From Sipunculus nudus (lineage: Eukaryota > Annelida > Sipuncula > Golfingiida > Sipunculidae): DNA of 64,000 nt. The stretch covers positions 28,273,401 to 28,337,400 of the forward strand of contig CM049317.1 of assembly GCA_026874595.1 (NCBI GenBank), written 5' to 3'. This document shows positions 22,140 to 34,331 of the stretch, piece after piece. Below the pieces are notes generated by a model. The model ran no database searches and was not told the DNA's origin. It saw only the letters and a program-made list of their open reading frames with translations. Every line of letters starts with the position of its first letter. Position 1 is the stretch's first letter. A program made the translations under genes and the position numbers.

Positions 22140-22520
22140 ACAATTTTGTATACATGACAGTATGTCATCTGAGAACTAATTTAAGCAAAATTAATGGAAG
22201 TGTATAAACGGCGAATGAAAGGGTATGTGCTATAACACGAGTGGTTTATTTGTGTGACCCTGCTTGTATATCGGGTTGGGTACATGGCCCTTAAAATATA
22301 CTTGGCTGTTTGAGAGTGTCTGTATTTATCTGCTGGTATATAAAATTCATAAAATGGCGTCGGTCCTGGAACAATTCCGGGGTGAATTATTTGAGGTTCA
22401 AAGGACATACTGGCGCTCGAATGGGGATGGATATCGGTGTCTTTTTTGTATCAGGATTCAGTTTTTAAATACCATAATACGTAGAATCTCTAAATAAATT
22501 GAAAAAAAATTGAGGCACAA
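22140..22520. repeat. Interspersed repeat R1, copy 3
   Basis: Aligns with 16650-17000, starting CATGACAGTATGTCATC, but lacks the first ~100 bases and the ATT leader of copy 2. Like copy 2 it lies just upstream of a lectin exon 1, so it was probably carried by the segmental duplication. Confidence 0.7.
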
Positions 22521-22863
22521 AAAAAATGCACATCAGTTATAATATTTATAATTGTTTGGTAAAACATTTTATGTACTAATGAAGTAAATTGAAAGGCCAT
22601 TCTGACCTTGCTTTCAGAGCTGATTGTAGTCCAAATTGAAACTTTTTCAATAAATTATCTTTTATTTTGTTCCGTTATTGCTCCTTTTGTTAAACTTTAT
22701 GCTCCTTACATGTTTTAAATAGCATGTCTGGTAAACTGAAGACATGAAATCAATTTCATATGAAAACATGGAACAAATAATTAATATCTGATTTGTCTAC
22801 CTCATTCGGGAACAACCGGTAAAACTGTCAGGAATCCGTCCTTGGTAGGAAACAGGAACAAGA

Positions 22864-23048
22864 ATGCTCAGACTAAACCACTGGCTTGGGAGCTGCATTC
22901 CTCTTATTTTATATGTCTGCGTCTCTTCAGGTATTTTTTTATACTCAAGAAAATATTATAATAATGAACTCGTCAATCCACTTTCCTGGAAGCACATAAA
23001 GATGAGTTTGTGGAAATGATTTTCTGATAGTGTTGATAGGGAACGGCA

Positions 23049-23095
<47 letters not shown>

Positions 23096-25258
23096 TATAC
23101 ATATAACTCTGTTTTCAAAGACATTTTGGCATGTTCTATCAGTATAATTCAGAGTAATTGTTTTAAAACCTTTATCATGTAAAATGTGTCCAAACAAACC
23201 TGATGAGTGTCCGAGAATCCAAGTGGGATGTGATTGTGCGGCTTACAGAAGAATCTTTAGTTGAACATTTTAGATCAACTAAACTTAAGTCCACACAGTC
23301 GAAGCGCTGAAATGTACAGTCTTTAGTTGAATATCAGAGTTAATATTATTAATATCACAGAGTATACACACCCGAGGGGTATTTTGTACAGTAGGGTTAG
23401 ACTTAAGATGCTTGATAAATTCAATTAAATTAGTTGGCTTGGTTAGATAAGGGAAATGCGTTTTGTTGCGATTACGATAATAGATAGTCATAATAAGCAT
23501 ACATTTATATTGTTAGATATGAAGGTACAGGAAGTGTTTGTTTGATTAACACTGAAACCATTGGTGTTCAGATGGTTAAAGTAAATACGAACATTTTGGG
23601 GAAGAATAAAATGAAACTCTTTTGCTTTCAAGATTTAACTTAATAAGAGCATGCGATTAAATAAATCATAAAATGTGTTAGTGATAAATTGGCAAATAAA
23701 TTAATAAAGTAAATGAAATATATTGACTAGATGATGCCAGATCTGTTTGGATGATCTGCATGATCTTTATATATAACATTTTCATTTCCATAAATGTTAG
23801 CGATGAAATAAATGACAATGCAAACATTTCAATAAAGATGAGCAAATGCTTTGCATGTATATTATGCCAAGATACTCCAGTCAGGAAAATAGGAACAAAC
23901 AGCCGATGAGGTACGAAAGCCATATTGTTTTTTCTATCTTTTGATCAATCGCGCAGGATGTCCTGTTGGCTGGCAGGAGTTTCAAGGAGCTTGTTATCTG
24001 ACTGAAGCAGAGAAGACCTCTTGGAATAATGCAGATAAAAACTGCAGACAGTATCGAACCCATCTAGCGAAGATAGAAAAAGCCGAGGAAAACAAATTCC
24101 TTTCGAAAATTGCATATGAAAGAAAATTCGAACGCGTATATCTGGCCAGCAAGAGAAGGACTGATGTCGGATCTCTTCGTAAGACAAGATACACTATATT
24201 CATCCTAAATATTGTATATACAAACGATACACCATATTGTAACTATTGTGATGGTCAATCTTTTCACTTACTTTGATTCAGTTTCGAGTTTGTATGAAAA
24301 CATATCCATGAATAAACATATGCGATTTCAGAATTAAATTGGAATTGGACAGATGGAAGCATTATTGAATGGACCAACTGGGCAACTGGAGAACCTAACG
24401 GCTTCACTGAAAGTGAATACTGTCTTGAATTAATCTCTAAGAGTGGAGCTTGGAATGACGGACGTTGTTATATCCCGGAATACTATATTTGTGAGATCAG
24501 AAAAGGTAACAATAGATTAATAAACATCCGAATATACCGCAGCTACTTGTCAGATGTTTTTTCGGGTCTTTACCAGTGCAATGAATATTATTTATAATTG
24601 CTTATTTTATATTATTCAATTATGTGAATTTTATAAAATAGGTCACCTAATATATTTCCTGCAGTTTTTTATTCTCATGACAACTGGATTTTTCTTTAAT
24701 ATACACGATGCGTAAAGATATCATTGTTGGAGATGATAATCAAATATAGATTTTAAAAAAAATGCGTTAAAAAATTGAATCTGAAAAACCTCATGTATAA
24801 ATTGCTTTCTATATAGGTATCTTGAAAGCGATTTTATTTTAAAAACATTTTTAAATTTTTTTATTCAAATCAGTGATTTCAAAGGATTTTTTTTTGTATA
24901 TGCGCATTGAATTTTACCTTATGAATGAGATCTGGAAACCGCAAAACCTTACATGTAATTAATTCCTATTTGCTTACCTATATGTATGCTTTTAGATGAC
25001 TGGCTCAATGTCCTTGCACGCAGTGCACACTTCGTTAAACATGACGAGAAGATCTTGGACCTGATTCCCTTCTTCTCAGGCACCACACGCTCCACCAGGG
25101 ATTGTGCCAGTCTATGTACTCGGACCCCCCACTGTCTGGCCGCTAATATCATGCAGAATGGGACCAAACAAACATGTGAAATGCTGAACCGTACGGAAAA
25201 TGATGGAAAAACTATCGCCATATGTGAAACTTGTGAACTAATAATTAAACAAATGTAA
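22864..25258 (+). CDS. CTLD + PAN/apple-like secreted lectin, gene 3
   Basis: Exons: 22864-22930, 23957-24178, 24332-24505 and 24996-25258; phase 1 introns with GT..AG ends; 241 aa. Signal peptide MLRLNHWLGSCIPLILYVCV. The CTLD starts CPVGWQEFQGACYL and has the six cysteines of a long-form domain. It has EPN at 117-119 and canonical WND at 137-139, so the Ca2+/sugar site looks complete. The last exon gives DDWLNVLARSAHFVKHDEK followed by six cysteines, nearly the same as gene 1. Gene 3 has a compact 490-base intron 3 where gene 1 has 2.6 kb with an inserted element. The fit in exon lengths (67, 222, 174 and 263 bases) makes the model secure. It is the copy in this window with the best-preserved binding motifs. 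Confidence 0.87.
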
Positions 25259-26379
25259 TATCATTTGTTAAAAATTTTATGTTCATCAGTTATTTTCTGT
25301 TATTTGTATAATGCATGTATGGCTGTATCGTTAACTGTGGATATCAATTTTAATATAAAGATATATTTCCCCGTTTGAGTACAAATTGTTGAAGCGTGGG
25401 TTTAAGATGGGTTTAAATCATTATCAAATACTATAGGATGAAAGTAAGATTTAAAACAAAATATACATTAACTTTCGTTCAACGCATTCTTTATATCATA
25501 CTCTTTTGGTCACTTAAAATATTTGGTTTGATGAGATAGATATTTCCCATATAACTGTAGTTTCTCTATTGTAATGTTGAGCAGCTAAATATGGATGTGG
25601 TGAACTTGTGGAAAAAATCAATAAATACTGGCACACGGTGAATTCCCGACAGGGTCCATTATTCATGAATACCATTTTTGCGGTAAAATAATAGTTATGC
25701 ACACTATGTACATGTTAAACACAGTTCCGTAATGCTTATTTCGTTAAGTACTATTACTAAATTTTACAATCAGTAAAATGATCTTGTGCTAAATCCTGTG
25801 AGACGGTCAGTATAATGCGGAGATCTTGAACCTCGGAACCAAACTTACAACGCGGATACATTTTTCAAATATAATTCCACCTAGTTACATCAAATATTGT
25901 ACAAACGGACGTTACTTGTTTAATTTGGTCAGCATTGACCAACTCACACTATCACAGGTTCATCGAATAGTTCATCAGCTCATCATGTCACCTATGACAA
26001 TGAGACCTCGAGTATGTTTTGTGTATCCCTATCTCAGTGACCCGGTTTCTAAAAAAGGCCTTCCATCTTTTGGGTTTGGCACTGACCGAAAATAAAACTG
26101 CCGTTGTGTTTGTCCAACATTCGTTACTCACATGGACAGGGATGTATACACTTCAGTAACAAGCCCAAGAAGCCTAGAAAAGAGCAAATCTTACCTGAGC
26201 TGATCTCCCCTGAATTACCAACCATCAACAAAATTTTTTGCATGTCAAGATACTTTGCACAAATCTTTGCACGAATATTTACTCCTGTGTCTGGAAAAGC
26301 ATTTCTAATGTCTGAATATAAGTCAACTTTCTCCTGAAGTCAGGTATTAAACTAGAGACTGTTTTCATACACGCATTCA
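25259..26379. other. Gene-free interval with two weak reading frames
   Basis: Frames at 25826-26095 and 26104-26337 are open for 89 and 77 codons but match no family I know and share no splice structure. The rest is AT-rich. Confidence 0.35.
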
Positions 26380-27565
26380 GAGATTTATCATTATAACCGG
26401 GGTGCGCCATCTAGTGGTTGAATGAGCCAGACATTGCTCGCTCACCATAGATTGAAGCAAAAGTGAGTAAAATTTCTGAACAGTCAGTAAATGAAAGCGT
26501 CATGGGGAAAGAAACTAGTGTCCTGAAGGGCTAGAATTGGTTCGTTTCATTAAAAGTTGAAAAGTCCTAGGTGGATGCGTGAGGTCCCAGTCGTCAACAG
26601 TAGCTAAAAAAGTTAGTGCTGAAAAAATCATTGATTATCGCCCTGTTCCTTGCATTGACAGGCGAGGGTGTGCTGACCCCTGCTACCGGATCAGGTAATA
26701 ATCCTTCAAATATTATTGCCATTAATAAACTTAAGCAGAAAAATGTTTCAGACAGAATTAAAAAATGCGCAGCAGCGTCTATTGAAAGATTGAACGGAGT
26801 CAATGAGTCTCGTGCGAGGCGATTTTACGAAACCCGTTGCCCCATTGTAGCTTCAACCTCCAAGTTTCAGGACTGTCTATTGTCAGCACAAAAGCCAAGG
26901 CAACATAACCAAGCAGGAGCTAGACCTAAGGACAAATTTAGTCTTAATATCATAGCTCTGCCAATGGCAACAGTCCAATAGAACAGGTCACATGTCTATT
27001 ATCACGTGTAGGGACTTTTGAATAGGAACTAATTGATGTCACAAAAAGAGTTGATCACATTGAAACAAAAAGCAATATACTGAAATCAAAATGTGAGCAT
27101 TTAGAGTTATGGGAAAAGTGTGAGTACAAAGTTAAGACTATGATAAAGGAAAAGATAGGAATAAAGTGTGATACGAAACAGGATTTGTGAATAGACAGAG
27201 CTCATAGCCTGTCAGGGGAAAAGGAACAGGATAAACCAAAACAGTCAGTATGAAATTGGTTGAAGACAAGTAGGAGGTGTTACAAAAGGCAAGTAAGAAA
27301 CTTAAAGAGTGTTACATCAGAGTGAACAATGATTTGAGCCAACAGCTCAGGGAGCCACGTCGCAATCCTGTTACGAGCATTTTGACGGCTTGCAAAGATT
27401 TCAAGGAATCTTACATCTCCTTTGATAATTTTTAGACAATTATTTAAGGGACAATAACAACAACCGTTTACCTTCTGTAGGTAAATATTTAGAGAATTAT
27501 TAGGGATTAGGTCAAAGTCCAAACAAGAATTATTTGTAATAAGATACATATATTAGAAAAGTAAT
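26380..27565 (+). pseudogene. Degenerate LINE-like fragment, copy 2, with an unrecognised 121-aa frame
   Basis: 26616-26981 encodes a basic 121-aa product. Its first residues (MLKKSLIIALFLALTGEGVL) look hydrophobic, but there is no promoter or paralogue evidence for a secreted protein. Downstream, about 27030-27400, the sequence matches the ORF1-like fragment at 18950-19320 (DVTKRVDHIET, KPKQ, EVLQKAS-type pieces), with stops and frameshifts. Because the two copies are collinear, the 121-aa frame is more likely part of the same mobile element or its leader than a gene. Confidence 0.4.
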
Positions 27566-29778
27566 CAAAGATCATATTCTATCTTCTATTTCAGATGCTG
27601 ACCCTATTGAAGTTCATTCAACCCAGACGGAAAATTTACTACCATGATGCTGGAAATACTTGGTGGCATGGGATTTGTGACATAGGAAGCGTTTAACTTT
27701 GGCATCACCTAACTAGGCCAATCGTGACGAGTGTATGGCAGCACTAATAGGAAACCTTTATCCATATTCCAGTGGGGTGACAGGGACTATCTGAAACCGC
27801 TACAACCCAGGATGGCACAATTGTTCCAGTCATGTTCCAGTTAGAATAGATGGATAGCTTAAAAGATTATGACTGCTACGTACATAAACTAAAATTCACC
27901 TGCATTACAACTAGGGACGATGCGGGTAAACTTTTATGATAATAATTAGATGACAGAGTTGTTCTGATTAGCATAGTAACTCCTGGGAGATCCTTTGAAA
28001 AAAAGTAGAGACATTCCACTTAAAGATAACAATATTATGATATCTCAGGTAAACAATGTTGTAATCATAACAAATCTAAGATTGTTTTTATCGAAATCAA
28101 ATATAAAATATACATTTCAACAATATTTTTCATTCAACTGATCAGTGGTGATAAGAGGCAACAGATTTGCCCTGTGTTCCCCCAAAGCCAATTCGAGCTA
28201 GGAGCATCATGAGTAAACAGGGTACACTGTACAACCAGCCAGTGGTCGATCCGGCTCCCTGACCATAGACCAAAGAATCATTAGGGATTTCGGATTAGGC
28301 GACAGTTTTTAGCACCGCGGCTACAATTTTTTTAGCGAGTTGTTTTTGTTCATCAACACAATATAAGGCTTAATTGTAAGTCAATATTATTCCACTTAAA
28401 GTCATAATTATATTTTTTACCGTCACAAATATTTGATTTTATACGATATTGTTCCCGGCAAGAGATGCATGATCTGGAAATTTACATTACCTTTTCATTT
28501 GACGGTATAAAAAAAATCAAACGCAGCATATATGGAGTTACGCGAAACCTAGACCAAACAAGGGCTTGATAATGAGCTGGCGTTTTACAACAAAACAGCT
28601 GATGGAAATGATGTCTGCCCTGGAGAGGGGCTCGAGGGACAAAAACTTATAGCCCCGTGTGAAGTTATATGCATTCTGTTAAGCTTTAATTGGCATTCAT
28701 TTGTCTGCGTCTCGTAACGCCTGCATAACACACGCTTCGTAAAAACTTGCGTGATGGAGAGGAATTGAGGAGGATATAAAAGGAAATAAATTCCAAAATA
28801 AAATAAATGCTAGCTGTTTAGCTTTAAAACATACATATTGAATATTTATAATGAATTGATAAAAACTTTCTAATAGACATATAATAACAGTTTATATGAT
28901 GACAATATAGCTTCAGCCACTATAAAATGCTTGTCAATTTAATTATGTATGTTGTGAAATGAGCATTAACTCTGTCAATACCGTTCATTAATGTTCTCTT
29001 TGTTAAATCTTACATCAGTCTGTTATCTTTCATGAAACTCGATCTAAATTATGAAAACCAAGTTGCCTAACTTGCAGAAATATTGATAACCACCGTAAGG
29101 GTCCACCGGTAATCGGTTCACATTGATAGAAATAGAAAGCAACATGTTAAGGCTGAACTACCTTTTTCTCCATGTTGGTTCCCTTGATTGCAACTTTTTG
29201 CGATGCATCAGGTAATCCTTTTCGTCATATTCTATTTGGTTTTTGTCGCCAAAGGAATATGAGATAATGATAATTGAGAATTTTTTTTTCTGGACAGAAT
29301 CGGCCTAACATGCGTAAGAGAATATAGCTTTTATAACAATGCTCTGCTTAAATTAAGGTTTTAGTCTAAATCATGAACCAATACAGACGGTGTTGGACCA
29401 TTTGATCCAATATACAAGCCAGCGTTTCCTCTGGTTGTTTACAAGTTGTTGCATTTGTTTCCGAGTCCTTTCCGCACCAGTATTTGAAATTGTTTGTCAT
29501 GTTGACAGTTTATGTCGGCATGATTTTGCAAATTTGTAAATAATTGGATTTTCGTATTCTGGTTGCTTGTCTACCGAACAAAAAGTGAAACCTTTTTGTT
29601 GATCCTATAAGCATTTCGAAATATGACATCCAATTTGTGTTTAATATGTCATAATTATCTGTAAATTGTGTTACCAAATGTCAACAATAATTCTGATCAT
29701 ATTGGGCATCAGGGGTTGCATTGTATTGCTACAAAATTAAATCACATTATCCTCCTTGTATCAAAATGATTCTTTTTT
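27566..29778. other. Duplicated non-coding block
   Basis: No gene recognised. About 28800-29330 aligns with 19540-20240. The rest is AT-rich without clear repeats. Confidence 0.5.
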
Positions 29779-30020
29779 AGATGAGTGGCTGAATTTCCGT
29801 GCAAGCATGTGTTCATTTTGTTAGATACGAAGGTATTACCGTGGACATAACACCCTTCTTCCAAGTACAACCCGATCCACTACGTAACGTGCATTCTCTG
29901 AGCTAGGACACCCATGTGTTTGGCGGCAAAAATATTGAAAGAGCTGAGCATTCACGCGTAATGTTGAATCACGCAGGTAATGATAAATAACTGATTCGTG
30001 CGTGTGAACCTTGTGAGTAA
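29779..30020 (+). pseudogene. Decayed PAN/apple-like lectin exon
   Basis: After a T-rich acceptor-like TTTTTTAG, the translation gives DEWLNFRASM.. and continues in shifted frames with TTRST, HP and NVES-type remnants of the lectin last exon. Several stops and frameshifts destroy it. DNA similarity to 24996-25258 is still plain (e.g. CCCTTCTTC, ACCCGATCCACTA). No CTLD exons were found upstream, so this is a relic of a fourth plus-strand copy. Confidence 0.75.
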
Positions 30021-31764
30021 TCTAAAGAACATGTTCAATATTTATCATTTATTAAAAAATATTATTTATACATTTTACCGCTTCTCAATTTTGACAGTTT
30101 TGCAACTGATATATGAATATATTAAATAATTAGCCTTTTTCCGTCGCACTTTACCAAATACATATTGTCGGAGTATAATAATTAGTCTGAATTTTTGTAT
30201 TGGCAAATATTTTGATAACATTTTATGATAAATAATAGGAAAAAATGTCTTAAGAAGTTGTCTACCTAAAACCATAGTATTCGATGCTTTTATTGGTGAG
30301 GGTTGAAGTGAAACAATGGCTTTTTAAAAGTGTTGACATATAAGAATATTTATGTAACGTGTGCATTCATATCTACGGACCCGTAACATATATAACCCGT
30401 AACTTTGAGAATGTTAATTGGAAATCAAGCCGATGTGGCGTTTGTTATTCTTCTCGGTGGAGGAATAAAACATTATATGATGCTTTCATCGTACATACCT
30501 AGTATTTACTACAAAGCAGCGTTTTGTGCATTCATTTATACCATTATTGTTTAACATTTTTTTTCAGTTTTATTTATTGTCATACTGTCATTCTTAATGC
30601 AGGTATCAGTCTTTCAGAATATTGCTTTAATAAACATTGCTGAACTTATAATTCTGAATGAGGTTCATTTGTGTGAGAAGAAAAATATACTTCTTTTTGT
30701 TTTTGCTATGTATTTACTACTGCCATAATCTCTTAAAAGAAAGGTTGATAATGTATGCGGCATAAAATCTATACATATTACAGAGCATGTTCATTGGTAC
30801 TTGATATCATGAATGCTGATACTTTTAATTTTGACTTTGGTGTATTTTCTCTGATTAAAACAAAATGTGGTTACAAGTTCAATCAGTAGATCATTGAAAC
30901 AGTGGTGCAATTTACCCTACTAAAATGGGAAAGGCGAGGGAGTCAAAATAATTTTCCTATATCGGACATTTTTCGAGTCTCATGCACATACCGCATCACC
31001 TTAATTTATTTGCTTACACATTTTGCGATCAACTATTCAATGGCTTCAGTCGTATGTTTTTATCGTTTGACATGTATGTTTCATGCATTATGCGTTCATA
31101 AAGGTAGCCAGATCCTAATGATATCCTATATAAATAAGTTTCCTTCAACAGGCTTGCAGACTAGGATCTTTGTGATATACAACGTACTTTTCGAACCATG
31201 TTTAATCATATAGCTGGGAATTTCACTGCTGAGAGATAAGTCCTCGGTATTAATGGATATATTTTAATTAACCAAAATCATAAAAGGAAATCCGATAAAA
31301 CCACCATGATAACATGTATGCTACTCATATGCTAATATGTTGGACTTCCGAAGAGGATAACAGAAATCTCATTAAGCCATTTCAACCAGATTATGCGCAT
31401 ATGGCAGGACCGAACTTTGTGATTGTTATGCGTCGTGCACTTCAGGATGAATAAAAACCTCAAACTGAAACCTCTGGAAAGTGACCTTTTCGGATATACG
31501 GACTACGCGTGTAGACTACGCATACGGACAACGTAGCTTGAAATTCTCCAGTTTTCCACTCCAGCAGTCTTTCAATCACATTTTTTGTTCAGAATGCTAA
31601 ATTTGCAATGAAGAACATTACGGTTTACACTCTGCTTTGATTAAAACTTGATGAAGAAGATATTGAATTTTTCCATCTTTAACTATCTTTATAGTGGGCA
31701 GTCTATTGGCATATGCGTATCTCTAATGAATGGAATAATAAGCCATTTCCTTATTCAATAGTTG

Positions 31765-31825
<61 letters not shown>

Positions 31826-32220
31826 TGAGGGTTTTAAAGCGAAGCGAATTGATTAAAGAAATCTGTCTTATTTGTCCATACATATATGAGACACATCAGA
31901 ACATAAGCCGTACCAGAATATCCGCGGCCCTGGTTGAAGGTTATTTTGATAGTCCTAACTATTCTAATTGTCTGAGAAAGTATGTGATGTAAACCACCAG
32001 GGTTCTGCTGCAATAAAACTTAACTGGACTCAAGCAAAGTAGCAGGCCTAACTACCATTGTCACAATCGTGACGTCATAATGGTTGCCACAGTGAAACAC
32101 ATGCCCCTGGCTAAATTCACATTATTGCAACTGGCCACCAGATGTGCATAGCGAGTTAAAACATGTTAATGGAGTTTAAAAATATTAATGATCCCTCTCC
32201 TGCATAGTTCATAAACAAGA
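30021..32220. other. Intergenic, partly duplicated
   Basis: About 30990-31965 aligns with 20300-21530 and includes a long (TA)n tract at about 31768-31822. The alignment ends near GGTTATTTTGATAGTCCTAAC. No gene recognised. Confidence 0.55.
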
Positions 32221-32257
32221 TGAATTAGCTCCAGTATCATCAAACTGTCCCAGAACA

Positions 32258-32315
32258 TTTATTGAAAAAAATATCATTGAATTTATGTCTTGTTGATGTC
32301 TTACATCACTTTATT
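32258..32315 (-). terminator. Candidate polyadenylation signals for lectin gene 5
   Basis: AATAAA occurs on the minus strand at 32310-32315 and 32258-32263, about 80 and 130 bases past the stop codon at 32395-32397. A third AATAAA overlaps the stop and is too close to serve. Confidence 0.4.
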
Positions 32316-32394
32316 AATTAAGTGACAAGCACTGAAAAATATAAGTTGATTCTACGTTCTTTGCTGTAATGTCCGACAGTTCAATGTTTTTTTA

Positions 32395-34331
32395 TTATAT
32401 ATGTTTGATTATTAGTTCACAAGATTCACAACTTTTCATTGGTATCCCATCCTTTCCCGTACGGTTCAGCATTTCACATTTCTGTGTGGCCCCATTCAGT
32501 ATGACGTTTGCGGCCTGACAGTGGGGTGTCCTGGCACAGAGTTCGGCACATTCCTTCCTAGAAGCAGTGTTACTTGAGAAGAATGGGGTTACTTCCAAGA
32601 ACATCCGCTCCCGCTTGGTAAAATAGGTACCACGGACAAGTGAATTGAGCCAGTAATCTGAAACCAAGTTATATGAATAATCCTAAAAAATTTAAATGTA
32701 CAAATATTTGAATAATTAAATAAAGCGAACAATCCATAAACTAAGTAACTTCAGTTCGAATGTATAACCCATACAATATGAATTAATACTGTTTAAGTAT
32801 GTTCATTCTTGTACAGATAGACAAAAGAAGATAGTAGGGATAAACTAATTCTTCACAATTAAAATTGAAGATTATCAAGGAATCTGTATGAACAGAAATC
32901 CTTATTTAGTATTCTCTGTGTATCGCACCATGCTGCGACTTATTTTGCATTGACACTGCGAATTTTTATCTGTTTTTTAAGATTAAGACTCAACATCATT
33001 ACGTCTCGAACCGTCATAAATATAACATAAAAATGTGCATGCGCCAAGAAAGTACGATAACATCCGGGTCAATAATATAAGAAAAATAACATTTTCTAAA
33101 AATATTTCTGGTGGTGACTTGTACTATAACAGTACCTTTACTCAGCTCACAGATATACTTATCCGGAATGAAACATCGTCCGTCATCCCACAGACCATGT
33201 TTTGTAGGAATAATCTGAAGACAGTCTTGATCTCCGTCAAAGCTATTTGGTTCCCCTGTATCCCAGTTAGTCCATTCAACTAAACTTCCATCCGTCCACA
33301 TCCATGTTCCTTCTATAATTGGAGCTAAAGATATACATCTTTCAACAGGTCACATGAAAATAAATTGGTTTAATCTTAGATTCTTGTTAACAATTTTGTA
33401 TTTTGCAGGCGGTTAAAACAGACAAAATGATCTTACACAGTTACCCCCCCCCCCCCCTTGTATAAAACTGACCGCTGACAATATCACTGCCTCCAATCCA
33501 TGCATATTTCCACTCTTTGACAGAGTTAGCAATGTATAGGTTTTCGTCCATTGCAGCTATCTTTGTAAGTTGAGCCTGATACTCTTTGCACCTTAGGTTT
33601 GCATCATTCCACAAGGAGTTAGTTTCTTCATTGAGATAACAAGCTCCATCGAATTCAATCCAGCCAATCGGACAACCTGTTATATCAATTAAACGGAAAA
33701 TAAACAGCTTGATTTTCGCCGTTGTCAAATTGTCCATATTTTAAAATGGGCCATGATCCAAAAATCGCCGTGCTGATCCAGTATTGGATTTACTCAAAAC
33801 AACCGTGTTTAAATTGATATATTGATTCACCAGTTAAGGTCTTTTAAGAATAAAAGGGTAATTAATTTAATTTTTTTACGGATTAATATTTTTGTAGTTT
33901 GATTTATGGTCAAAATATATTGCACGGCATACTCTCTACCTGATTAAAACCGGGTAAAATACATGGGAACAATTCTCATCTCAGACTGTCATCAGAAGTG
34001 TTATTTTAACGTTTAACTTGATTCCTTAACTTCGTGAATAAGATACAAAAAGATAATATATAATATGAAATTTTAAGATATGAAGTAATCTACTTTACTT
34101 TCATTCCTATATACTTAAAGGCCAGAAAAAATGACTTGCATTTGTAAATAATATTATTCTAATTTCAATATTGAGGTCGATAATCCCTATTAGCATAGAA
34201 CCTTCCCGATTGGAGTGTAACATAATTAAATGGCTGGTCTAAGGTAAAATGACCAAATGAAATTTACCTGATGAAATTACAAAATAGAGAATGACTGAGA
34301 AACCGATGGAGAACTGCTTGTTCTGCTCCAT
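32395..34331 (-). CDS. CTLD + PAN/apple-like secreted lectin, gene 5 (opposite strand)
   Basis: Exons on the minus strand: 34331-34268, 33676-33473, 33312-33136 and 32657-32395; GT..AG introns, all phase 1; 235 aa. Signal peptide from MEQNKQFSIGFSVILYFVIS. The CTLD begins GCPIGWIEFDGACYL and includes WKYAWIGGSDI, a more canonical WIG core than the KRRT-type segment of genes 1 and 3. EPN is at 110-112 and WDD at 131-133. The PAN-like exon has exactly the same length (263 bases) as in genes 1 and 3 and keeps its six cysteines, with ECAELCARTPHCQAANV. The CTLD is clearly diverged from the plus-strand genes, so this is an older paralogue. A poly-C tract (33444-33458) lies in intron 2 next to the donor. 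The same-strand frames at 33014 and 33441 read into introns. Confidence 0.87.

Noticed and set aside
25826-26337. Two adjacent frames as a gene
   Set aside because: No motif, no paralogue, no consistent splicing.
26616-26981. A secreted 121-aa protein gene
   Set aside because: The hydrophobic start is suggestive, but the region is collinear with a degenerate LINE-like copy at 18640 that lacks this start.
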